From contig CAADRB010000005.1 in assembly GCA_900708905.1 (NCBI GenBank), forward strand, positions 5,103,256-5,167,255: 64,000 nucleotides of DNA, written 5' to 3'. The position numbers and the translations under genes were made by a program. Under the pieces are notes generated by a model. It made no database searches. It worked only from the letters and a program-made list of their open reading frames with translations, and was not told where the DNA came from. Origin of the DNA: Hymenolepis diminuta (taxonomy: Eukaryota; Platyhelminthes; Cestoda; Cyclophyllidea; Hymenolepididae). Positions within the stretch are counted from its first letter, which is position 1. Every line of letters starts with the position of its first letter. This document shows positions 11,101-23,100 of this stretch, piece after piece.

Positions 11101-12779
11101 CAAGAGCATTGTGGTGTGTATAATCGTCGCCCTAACAGCTAAAGTTGTCGATCCATCTGGTTCACCTATCTGGGTTCTACTTCCCTCTTTTTTAGCTCAA
11201 AGAAAAATTCTTATATATTTAATAAAGCAAAACCATGGAAAGGAATAGTTAAAATAAGAAAATGGAAAGGTAAAGGAATAATCAATATGATTGCATTGTG
11301 AAGATCTCTGTCTCGATCAGTTAATACGGTCGGCGAAATTCATATCGCTGGCTACCTAACGTAGACAGCATAGTCTTAATATTCAATTACAAAAGACATC
11401 TTATTGATTAGAAAAAGATCTCCATTTGTTTAAAAGATGGAAAAAGGAACAAAGTATGAAAGATGGAGGGGTGCCACAGTGGCCACTAACTCCTCGAGCT
11501 TATGAGATTTGAAGATGAGTATATATCGGCAGGCTAGCTTCCCATTGATCCATGCTCCGCATGCTGATGTGCGTGCTTCCATTCTAGGTTGCAGGGTTCG
11601 TCAATTCTTCAGTAGCGCTATGCTTAGTGGCTTTCACTGGTATTCTTTTTAGTGGTCCAACCGCATCATATTTACTTGAATTAGTGGAATACTTTCCTTG
11701 ATCACATTAACTAATAACACTTTATAAGTGACATTCCCCGAATATCAATTAACCCAAACGTACTTTAATAGTACACGCAGCCTGCAAAATTTCCATTTGC
11801 AGTAGTGCACAGGAGTGTAACGAACAATGAACATTTAATTTGCAAATGCCAGTTATTCGTGAAAAGGCATTTTTGATCAAGGAAAAGGTCGCTAAGCTTG
11901 TATATGGGTGAGATCAAATCTTTGTTATCTAGTATGTTGTGAAACAGTGTCACATGTAGTTAAACGGAGAAGAAATGGTACCTATTTTACTATGCGCTCA
12001 TTTCATTGAATTCCTGTCCTGTTAATTTCATAATTAATTGATTTTTAACTAATTTACCAAGAATAGGGCACAATTGATCATTACTGTGGCCAGTGAATTT
12101 ACGTATTTAGACAGCTTTTCGATAACATGAATCGGAAAAACTCGACAGAAGACCCGAGGTCGTTAGGCACAATATTCCTTCATTCCATCTACTTAATTTT
12201 CATGTCTTCACCCCTTGATAGCTGATAGAATTCCTAAAAGAATAGAATTAGCTTGACCAACATTTTTTTCAAATCTCTATTTCATTATATCCAAGTGTCA
12301 TCTTACTCTCCTCCCCTGCTCCTACTTACATCCTGGAATCTACCACCACAGTGATCTGACTTCTACCTCAGCTTTCATCCGTAACTCCTTCTGACTAACT
12401 CCTACAGCCGGGTCCCTCAGTCAGCTCTGTCTAAAATGCAGATCAGTTTCTAATTCCAGCTCTTTATCTACCTTCTGCATTCGCAGCCTCTCTCATGCTC
12501 TTCTATTTCCCGTTAAAGGCATTATTATTTTATCTTTATCTTGTCTGTTGTAGCCCTGCATCTACAACAGTTTCGGTCTTATCCTTCTACAACTGGTGAC
12601 TGTCTAGCTTCATCTCGCAACAGCATCCCGCAATACGGCTGGCTGATGGAGAAGAAGGCTTACATCGTACACTGTTATGGATGTGTTTGCTACAAATAAC
12701 TCCATGCCATTTTCTCAATAATAATAAGCCATCAGGGCTGGAGGCCTGTATTGGCTGATTTCTGAGCTCATTACTTCTG

Positions 12780-12985
12780 ATCGGCATTGATGTTACACTG
12801 ATACACAGCTCAGGCCTGAAGAGTCTATGTTTTTCCTGAGAACTGTAACCCATATTCCCTAGTTGGCCTGTAATCCGCACATCCTTACCAATTTGCGGGT
12901 GCACTTCGTTCTTGACATCTTGACAGTTAGTCTGGAGAAACGCTGTCATCGGTCCAACGGTTGGTTGACATTCTATCGTCAATTA
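12780..12985. repeat. Diverged repeat, pair member with 16500-16690
   Basis: GACATCTTGACAGTTAGTCT followed by GGAGAAACGCTGTCATCGGT matches GACATCTTGGCCGTCAGTCT followed by GGATAAAATCTGTTCTCGGT at 16617. Weaker similarity continues upstream. The class is unknown. Confidence 0.4.
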
Positions 12986-15900
12986 CATAAGGAAATTTTT
13001 TTATTTCCATAAATAATGTTTGCTAAATCAGTAAAGCCGATTGGAGACAAAGAGCTTCATAAACACATTTCGACCGGATGAAATATTACTAATTTTTTGT
13101 AATTTCGACTTTACTTAATTGCATAATTAATGAGATCGTAATAGAATAGAATTCTAATCTCCCTAAAAAATTAGAAGTTCCCTTTCAACAGCATTAAGTG
13201 CATTTTCTCCCCAAAAGTCACATGCAAATTGGATAAGTCTATTCACTTATTTATCCTAATAGGTTGAGTTCTTCCAGTAAAGTGCTCTTTATTTTCGAAA
13301 CTTTTCGGGTGCTGTATACCATCAACACCAATCTAGGGAAAGATAATAAATGTCAAATTTGCTTGAAAATTATTGGTCAAATAAATTGAACTAATTTTCT
13401 GGAAGATATTGCATCATTACGAGATATTAGCTCTATCATATTACGTCCAAACAAATTACCAGTCAGCTGGAATAGTTTCATCGGCGACGTTATGATTGTG
13501 GTGTATTTCTACCACCCAGGGAAACTAAGAGGCTAGAGCTAGAGGACAAGACCGCAGTACTTTCCCCTTTATTTGCGACAGGTGCTTCTCGTTATCTTAA
13601 AAAGTTCGTTGTAGTATTTTGTGTCTATGTAAACAAGGAATCTTAACAAATATTAAACTTATGAAGCATACTATTTTAAAAAATCAAATAGCTAACTCAG
13701 TTTAACGCTGCTTAGCAAAATTTTTATTGTGAAATTAACAATAAGCACAAGGTCTATGGGAATTAGTGAAATTAGAAAGTGCTGTACCTATGAAAAACCA
13801 AATAATCGTTAGTGCGTAGGAAAGGTGGACCTAATGGAAAAAATAATGAACAAATATACAATGTCCTAGACACCGGATAAAAATACTCCATGATTCACTT
13901 GATTAGAAATATTGGTATACTTGGTATCGAAGGGATACATTTCAAGATGTCCATACGGCTAAGTTGATAAGAGGTAGCTTTGAGTAACTAAGGTCTACTT
14001 TAGAGATACTTTAAACGTCAATCGGAAGAGCGACTCAATGAATCTTCTTCGTAAGCTTGTTTTTAACAGAACATTAACAGACAGATGACAAAAAGTGAGG
14101 TCCTTTATTTTTGACAGAGTATTTAGGGTCCGCTTGTTTAAAGGATGGGGATAATAATTTGGTGGGAGAAAAGTCGTCATCTGAGGATGATCACTCAATT
14201 TGAGCCTCGGAAACTACGTTGAGCTAAGGAGACGCTGTTTCATTTGCATGAATGATAACGCTATTAACCACAGAAAATAACCTTTGAACTGCAATTGCAA
14301 GAGTACAAAGAGAACTACAAAAGATTGCTAACCAATGCAAAATTTCTATTTTCAGCAGATTTTAACACAGCACAGATTCAGGGAACTTTGGCTGGATACA
14401 AACACAACTGCAGAGATGGGGAGAATTTATGTTTGAAAGTATTTGATAAATATTGGGAAGTGCCACACTTCAGTCAAATGTTAAAAACTTATTTAGCAGG
14501 ACTGATATAAATGTTTACGAGATGATTTAATTCCGGGATGACCGAAATGCCAGGTGACGTAAAAATGTGAAAGAAATATATGGCCGCCTACCATCTTTCA
14601 TACTGAAATTCGATTTAAACATCCAAATCTACCTCTTTACGTATTCATATTGGCCAAAATACTGTCCGGAAAGTTCAAATAGCCTAACAGCGGACTGAAT
14701 TAAGCAGGAATGAAGTCTCTCTCTTCATTCTCAATGGTCTTTGTCTCAATTAACTCCGATATAGTAGTTATTTTTATCCCTGTAGTTATAGCAGGACACT
14801 ACAATTCGGTGTTATTCGGTCATGATATGATCCCTCCAATTTTATTTTCTCTTTCGATTTCGGAACTTCAATCCCGCTTAACCAGAAATGAATAATTTAA
14901 ATCGAATGATATATTATAATAACGTAATCAAAATCAAAACATTAACTTAGATAATAACATATCTACTATGCCTGAATAAGGTGTTGTTAGAGTTCACCTT
15001 GAACGGTCTCTGTAATCTCTGTTATCCTAAGAACAAGTAAGATCACTCTGCTTTAGGCCCTCTAAAGCAGAAATAAATAAATTAATTGGTTAACCAACCG
15101 GTCAGTGAGCACTGAAAATCCCGTGAGCAACTCACTGAGTGGATGTTAAAGTTTATTCGCATTGAATTTAATAAGTACAGTCCAAATCGTCGTACCTTAA
15201 CTTTTAAAAATGTAAACTGCAGCAGCTAACCCCTAGGTTCTCGAGTGATGGTTCATGACTGGCATGATCAGAGTTCCTTGACCAGTAGATTAGACTGAGA
15301 GGCTGGTCTTGCCATCTCAATATGTCTTTTTCTTCTGATAGCTCAATTTCCCCTATTTCACATTGGATAAGACTGAAGATAAGACCAAAGTGACCGAATA
15401 TAGAATTACAGTGATTAAGGGAAAGATAAGGTTATTCATTTAATAAAAGGTAACCGAGAGATAAAGAGTGGTGACCTCAAAAACTAAAGGTTGTTGTGGT
15501 GTCGTAGATAGAAGGTGGTAGGGGAAAATGGAGACAAAAAGGAGTTGGTCGTAGGTATTAGAGAGGAGGTAAGGTAAGAGTCGAGAAGCTGTGTGTGTGC
15601 AAGCCGGGGCATAAAAGTGGAGCTTTGTAGGTTTAGAATTAGCAAAGACCGTGGCAGGAGACAAAGAGGAGAATCCAACTTAACGATAAGGAGTTGAAAG
15701 GGATTATGGTGTACCTGAAAGGCCACTTGAATTTCTTTGTAATTTAATAGACGTACCGAAGTACAGAGGACAATAGGAACCCCAATGACCATAAATATTA
15801 TACAAAATAAAAAAATTGAATACCTAATCATGGTCAAGAGTTTTCAATTGACGGGATTTTCATTCGAAATAAATTTTCTTTATTTTTATTTTATACTATG

Positions 15901-15916
15901 TATATATATATATATA
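15901..15916. repeat. (TA)8 microsatellite
   Basis: A perfect TA dinucleotide run in intergenic DNA. Confidence 0.9.
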
Positions 15917-16499
15917 CCCATCAGATCCGATAATGATATATCAAAGAATCCCCCCACAAACATAGTCTTAATGCTATTTCATTAAAAAGATGCGATTATC
16001 GTAAAAATAAGAGGACACCCTCAACTGTACTATCAATAAGATGCGGGATAAATTGTTGTCGGACCAGCCTGCGATTATAGGTACACTAGAGGCATTATTT
16101 TCGCTCGGGGGTACAAATCACACTTCAAGATCTGTGATTGCCATTACAGGGAATACTTATTCTTTTGAATGTAGTAACTTCTCGTGACGTAATTTTACAG
16201 ATTTGCTTCGTAATAATTACTCATAGAAATGACGAAAGAAAATTAATCATTCTCTTAGTAGGCAAGAAAATTTCTAGTTGTTGACTAACTCTCTTTTATT
16301 CATATATCTAGATATAGTAATGATTTCGAAGTTTGTGGATCATACTACTTGAAATTTTACAGTTACGATTCAGCTGTTCCGTTTTATGAAAGGCATAAAC
16401 TTTTGATTATTTTAATATAATAGCTAAAAATATCAGTCTGAGGATTTACATTTATTGAAATATTATGAATGGCTATTTAAAGTGGGAGACCGCTGAAAA

Positions 16500-16690
16500 A
16501 ACTTGGCCCAGGACCATAGAATTTATGTTTTGTCTTGGGAAGGGCAATTTACGTCATGTAGGCGGTCTCTAAGTCGCTCATCGTTCATATCAGTATGTAG
16601 ACACTTGCTTCTCCTGACATCTTGGCCGTCAGTCTGGATAAAATCTGTTCTCGGTCGGAAAATGAGTTGACTCCCATTGACGATAGTTTA
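16500..16690. repeat. Diverged repeat, pair member with 12780-12985
   Basis: It shares the GACATCTTG...AGTCTGGA...TCGGT core, and a downstream GTTGAC, with the copy at 12915, in the same orientation. Confidence 0.4.
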
Positions 16691-18364
16691 ACAAGGCTTT
16701 GGTGGCTCTCTGGTTTAGCTATTTTTAAATTCTGTTTTCTTTTAGTGCCAGTGTATTGCACCCCATTCCGTTTAATCTTAATTTTCGAAATTTAAATGAA
16801 GATTCAATATTGTTCCATCAGCCGTACTTATTATCAATTTATGTTTATAAGGCTCTGGTTCTGATGCAAATAGAGTGGATGGTCAAATATTCGAGTTGTC
16901 TTCATTACTTTATTAAAATATTATCACATAAAAAATAGAAAGTTATTCATATGAGTGAATTTCAAAAGGACTCTCCTTTGCATTTGTTTTTTTTTAAATT
17001 GATCTACCAAGAATTGAGTTTGGGGTTTTGATATCTTTCAGATCATTCGTCAAGCTCATGGCGGGTGTAACTGCCTAGTTTCTCAGTTTTTTATAGATAA
17101 TTCTCAAAAACGATTCAGTGACTTTCAGTTTGGAGGGAATTAGTTTTTGTAGGATATATTTAGACGGGTGCAACACTTTGTGATTTCCTTCTTTGTCAAG
17201 AGGTGCGTAAAGTAATCATTCTCCCTAACTAGTGGCCCTTCTTTTACAGTACTGCACGTAGGGTTACGTAACGTGCTTAACTTGACATCACGGTGGCTCG
17301 CCAGTGTGAAGGTCACTTGAAATGAGGGGGCTTGTAGTTATTGAAAAGCGTTTGAATGAAGTCCTTTCCACACCACGCCACAGTACCTTGTTATCTAGTT
17401 ATCGTATAGAATTTCGCATAAGAAGAGGGAAAAAAATGATAAGTGGTTTCAAACGTCGTTCAAACGCTTTTTGGCTCGCCAAAATAAAGTGCAATTCTTC
17501 CATAAATTCCTGAAGAGTTTGAAAAAGGAGCCTCATTTTTTGAAAAAGAATCTTTATCTTATTATACTAATCTTCTCTCTGAGCCTCGATTTCTCTCTAG
17601 CCTTTAGTAAAAATATTTGAATAGATTTAAATAGGCGAATAACCATTATTCTTAGTTAATTATTTAACTAGAGAATTGCCTTAATTATCTTTCGACCACA
17701 AACACTAGTGTAATTTGTGGCTCCTCATAGCAATTTCAAGTTCACAGAATAATTTATAATTAACGACATTTTTCAATCTGCTACTCATTTTGACTGCGAA
17801 TATTTTGGTATTAAGTTTAAATTTTGCCTGAAGAAGTGAAATCTGTGCTCATCTCACTAATAATATTTTATTCTCCGTATTTTAAAATAAATATCTCATT
17901 AGGTATTACATTTTATAAATTCTATGTTAGCCATGTTAAAATAACTATTCAAAAGAGGAAATTTATTTATTTACAACTTCACTGATTAATTTTCAGTAAT
18001 TTGCATTGTTTTTAAAATAATAATTCTTTTCTTATTGAATTTAAGGCTGATCAATGACCGAAATGGATACTTTTTGCAATATTTTCTTAAAAAAATAATG
18101 AAAATTAATTTTCCTAAGACATTTGATTGAGGTTTATCATTCTCTATTTAGGCAATTATCTTCGTGGATACCGCATTAAGAAAAACTGCTTCAACTATTT
18201 AACATGCGTATTTATTTTTTATATGCAGCTGTTTAAATGTTTAAAAATTTATTCAATACCTTCAAAAAGTGTGTTTTAACTTCCATTTCCGCCCATTTAT
18301 TCAGACTCAAAATTTATTTTGAGATATCTATGGGAAGTCTCAGATATTTCACAATTTGTTTTAT

Positions 18365-18485
18365 TGTGATTCATTTGAAAAAAGACACCTTATAACTTTG
18401 TGCATTTTGTGAAGTAATGTCTATCGTGAGAATTCTAGAAACCCATTATCTAATTATCCACTTGAGTAAAAAGGTGACTTTTGAC
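18365..18485 (+). repeat. Diverged direct repeat with 19615-19750
   Basis: Shared blocks in the same order are aaaaaagac, ttgtgcat, tgaagta, GTGAGAATTCTAGAAA (GTGAGAGTTCTAGAAA in the other copy) and a TTATCCACT core. The two copies are about 1.25 kb apart. Confidence 0.4.
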
Positions 18486-18689
18486 TGGTACTTAAAGTGG
18501 TTCACATAGCTATTAAACTACAAATCGATACATATTCAAACGACACCACATTTTATTTTTAAATAATAGCAGATGGTTCGATTCTCTTTACCTAATATTT
18601 CTTCAAAGGAAAATTAGTAATTGATGAATCTTAATATCAGCACTTTAACTATAGTGTTTACTCAGTCAATTAGTGTGCTTGCTAATATT

Positions 18690-19045
18690 GTAGCAGATGT
18701 TACACCTAAGTAATCATCCTAAGCAGTCCGAATAGCCTCCAGCAGCGTCCTCTCTTATCAATTCACTCCCAAATTAGCTAAGCTATGCCCAAAGTGGCAA
18801 GAACCACAAAGATGCTGAGTAGAGAGGGTTTATTGACCACTTCTTGTTTTTTTGTGAGTCAAAAGCTTAGTCATTAAATAAAAAATCATGCTAGGCTGCA
18901 GGGATCCTGATTGCTGATTGGTTGAGGAGGTCTCTGCACACACGACCGCGCTTGTTCTTAACGTGACCGGTTACATGGCCGCACTTTCCGTGATGAGTTC
19001 TAGTGCACGTGATTCAATCAGACTTGTTAGCTTTGTGAACCCCAC
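18690..19045 (+). repeat. Three-copy dispersed repeat, copy 1
   Basis: Collinear blocks shared with 25990-26330 and 61945-62305 are agTAATCnTCcTaag, GCCTCnAnCAGnGTCC, AATTAGCTAAGCTATG, then GCTGCAGGGATcnTGATTGC, GATTGGTTGAGGAGGTCTCT and GCACTTTCC. It has no tRNA-like head, so it is a different family from the SINE-like copies. Confidence 0.65.
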
Positions 19046-19614
19046 AATATTGCCCGAAATCACATTTAAGATTAAAATAATATAATATTATTAAATTAAT
19101 ATAAGGTAGGGTATATTGATAATATATAAGTAACTGAGTTTGAACATTCTGAAAAAAACTGTAATCTGATACTTTAATTTAAGTAGTATTAGCTTTGTCT
19201 GTATTAAGATCAGTGGAAAATTGTATTCTTCACTTTGGTTCGGAATAAACAAAACAAAATTTTATTGATTCAATTATTATTTCTTGCTTCTTATTATATC
19301 TGTCCAATATTAGCATTTCTAGCCCAGAGTCTAGCTTGCTAATAAATCCATTAAGAAAGGAACTGCACATATTAAGTTGCAAAAAAGATTCACATTCACT
19401 GCTCTAACTCTTTGCCTTGCTTCTATCTACCTCTTTCCCCTTCTACAATCCATTTAGTTAAGATGCTTCCCCCTGATTAGTAATTGTAATTTTTGCCTAC
19501 CCTTGATAATAAAAACTACTCCTTTATCTTTTAGTATTTGTTCTTTAATACCTTTAAGTAGATAATTGATTGCGTATAGATATGACAAAACACTGATCTC
19601 CACGGTGTACTGCA

Positions 19615-19750
19615 TCATGCTTCATTTAAAAAAAGACTGTTTAATGGATTTGTGCATATATTTTTGAAGTAGCACGCATTACTGTGAGAGTTCTAGAAAA
19701 AGAGTTACCTATTTATCCACTAAAGGCTATGATGAAAGGTGATTTAAGTA
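19615..19750 (+). repeat. Diverged direct repeat with 18365-18485
   Basis: Second member of the pair described at 18365. It overlaps the start of an open frame that I do not accept as a gene. Confidence 0.4.
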
Positions 19751-19939
19751 TTATTCACAAAATTGCATCTCACATGGCTGTTGATTTTCAGCTGAAAATT
19801 GTGCTTATGATAGATTGCGCAATAGAGACGGTTCTTTCGAAGTTGGAGACAAACCGTCGTACAATTTACATAGGAAAAGTATTATTAAAATGTTTCTCAT
19901 TAACTTCATTCTATAAACAAACATTGTTGAGTTTGAAAT

Positions 19940-20105
19940 TTGAAGCGCACTGGTCATCGTACACGTCTGACAAGTCGGCGGTCGTAAAATCGTCTCTAAT
20001 TAGTACACATCTCCCGATGAGGTTGGTCAACCGTACCGGTTAATTCTAGTAAAAAAGAGGGACAGTAGAATCTGAACTTCTCATTAGAGCAACCTCCATC
20101 CACGT
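19940..20105 (+). repeat. SINE-like repeat
   Basis: The tRNA-like head GTCATCGTACACGTCTGACA is followed by the family body GAGGTTGGTCAACCGTACCG and tail GACAGTAGAATCTGAACTTC plus TCATTAGAG, as in the copy at 47330. Confidence 0.5.
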
Positions 20106-23100
20106 AAACTGTTAGTTATCATTTAATGTGTAAATTTTAGATTATGCCAGCTAATCGAACTACGGCTGTTTAGATGAGACTGTTAATGCCATCTAGTATT
20201 TTAACCTTTTGTCGTTCGATGTATATGCTTCACTTGTTGACTTGTGAAATATGTATCATTTCTGATCTATGATTATTCGGATAAAAGTGTTTTTACTTTA
20301 AAATATACATGGACCAATAAAATGGGTAAAACACTTAGCAGTACACATCTAAGAATTAAAAATACCTGTAGAGTTTCATTTAAAGTAAATATGTACTCAT
20401 CGTTCCATAAACATGGGTATTTCACTAGTTCACTTCGATATACTCTCTTAAATTAGTATGAGTTCAGCTATTACCCTCCTTTTTCAGCAAAACTCTATTA
20501 TTTTTCTTGGAAAACGAATAACCAGTCACTCCAATGTTTTGACGCAGTCTATCTCGATGTTGGCCGTTTGAAGGGCTATTGGAAAATGACCATCCGAAAA
20601 TGAAGATATTTTGCTTTTTTTAACGATACCAAGGAATTGTAAATATATGTGAGGGTGTAATTTAAAGTACATTTATAAAAATGATTGACTGGAACTAGGT
20701 TTTCATTAGGATTTTTGACATTTAGGGATTTATCGTAAGACGTGTCTAAAACTTTTTAACATCCATGGCAATGCGAAGAAAAGTTCATATAAGTTTTAAT
20801 CTTGAGATAGTACCTGAACTCGCACCAAAACTAATGATTTTGTTATTAAATTTTGTTACAGTGTTTCGACAACTTTTAAATCAATAAATTTGAATATCAT
20901 GGCGATGTTTATTCCGTGGTTGCTTGTCTATCATGCAGAAGTAGTTTCCACTCCTTAAAGTGATTTAATTGTTTTTATAATCGTTTTAATATGAATACCA
21001 TTATTTCTTCATTTCCGATTTGTGTTCATTTAAGCGCATTTTCCGAAATGAGAATACTGAAGCTCTGGAAGCAGGCAATATATAATTTTCGTGCTTACAC
21101 CCATCCCGTCTGCTGCACTGACAGAATACAACTTTGGTCCAAAGTCTGTTGTCTGCAGATCTGAGAAATAGATTATTTCTGCTCGTTAACAGATTTATCA
21201 TGTCATTGGTGAAGGAAAATAAATACACGGAACATTAACGTAAAATGTGAACATGAACCGTTCAGAATTAGTAAACTGCGTTTAAGAATTACAATAGCAA
21301 TGATTACTTTGTGTCAAACGCATGATTGACCACTCTGGATTAAATACACAAATCAACATTGTTACAAAGGTCTTATTCATTGAGATTTAATTTGTTAAAA
21401 AGTCAAAATCTGAATAATCATTTTAATTTCAAACCTTAACGAACTATGATTTTATTTAAATGACCAATATATTTTATCGATTACAGTTTAAAAATAATCG
21501 AAGGAAAATGACGTCTTGATGCTCTTAAAATTACAACAGCATTCAAACTTCCAAATGCACAGGCCTTCATAGACAGTGAATTTTACCGCATTTTAAAGAT
21601 TACTGAGCCATAAACTATATTTCCTCCCAAAATAATTCATCTTTTTAATATTCTTCATTTTCCACCCCAATAATGTTCGTTTCTTTAATGCCCATTCATT
21701 TGAACTAATGCATGTATATGGCGGACAATTTGAATTTTCCAACTTTACGGACGTGTGTAGCCTTTGCTCATTTTGGATTTGACTCATTTTTACTTGTAAC
21801 TTGCGCAACTACCTGCAAAACCTAAGTTTCGGTTACCCGCATAAGAGATCATATCACAGAATATCAGCAGGTATGAATAGGCACTCTCAATGCTTGAATA
21901 CTTCATTACTTCATAAAAATAAAGACCGAATTCAAATGATTCTGATATCTTGCATTGCTAGAATGTATTGAGACTTAGGAAGTGCACAGTTTGTGAATGC
22001 TACGGAGTACAATAAGGAAATAAGAACCTTTTCAAAATTTAGTTCAAGTCCACTTCTAAAAATGATATTTACTCGTTATATATTAAAATAAATAAAAATC
22101 GTACAAATAGATATTAAGATTGTGAAATTAAAAATATATTTCATTTACAGTCAATTATAAAAAGTCAGTTGTATTTATTCACTTTTCTAGTTCCCTCTTG
22201 CCATTACAACAGGGGAAAAATTTGTCAGGTTTCCTTTGATCTCACCACAAAATTGGTGAAAATTTCATTGTGGCATGTATCATGATGTTTATTATCAACC
22301 AAAATGATCAAATATGGAAGACATCTATTATAGAAAATTCATAACAAAGCAGACTTTTAGTCTGCGCCTTGGTGTGCAATTTAAAAACAATCGTTTACTT
22401 ATTCTTATAAGTAGTATTATGGCGAGTATTCTCGTATAGCCCTTGTTTTTTCGCCTAATTGTAAATGGCAGTTAAGGATCCTTAGCTTAGATATTTTAAA
22501 AGCTGGTTTGATATTCTGAGATTTTTGAGTTGCTTAATTTAATCCTTCTCTTTGCTAATAATTCAGAATTTGGTAAATATTGGAAAGTGTCGGAAAATCT
22601 TTCAACTCCATCAGAAATAGCAAAATGTAAAAGCAGTGTACACTATTTTTCTTAATGAGCCCTCTATAAAGATTTTTTTATATAGCGATTCAGGCTCAAT
22701 CAGATATTCTCTGAATTCATGGAGTTCAACATTTTAAAATTATTTATGTTCAGTGGCCTCTTATTCCACTGAAATCTTATGTAACAGTAATTAATGCATA
22801 GATGCCAATAACGTATCCAGCCAACACTGAAATGATTTGAAAAGGGACGGTTACCATCCCTAATAGGTCAAACGTACGTTGTATCATTTTTGCTTTACTT
22901 TAGTCTCGGAATTAAATAACTAGCAAGAGGAGTAATGACACTGGCCAATCAGCAGTAAGGCACTAATCAGTCGATCGATAATCATGCAGCAGCCTGGTAA
23001 TGTGCGTGCGTATTAGCGAGTGTTCGGCAGCGCAATGTTCTTGTTATGACTAAGCATTCCAGGAAATGTTTATATCTTTAAAAACAAGTATATGGATTTT

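Noticed and set aside
12587..12982. 131-codon minus-strand open frame
   Set aside because: No recognisable domain, Ser/Cys-rich, and overlaps a repeat. Kept only as a repeat observation.
14295..14510. 71-codon plus-strand open frame with even composition
   Set aside because: Looks plausible by eye but matches no family I know and lacks splice or repeat support.
19684..20043. 119-codon plus-strand open frame
   Set aside because: Its first part lies in a diverged repeat (19615-19750) and its last third in a SINE-like copy (19940-20105). No family resemblance and no splice partners.
22930..23045. Possible inverted fourth copy of the three-copy repeat
   Set aside because: Only a short CCAATCAGC-type stretch matches; the ordered blocks are missing.
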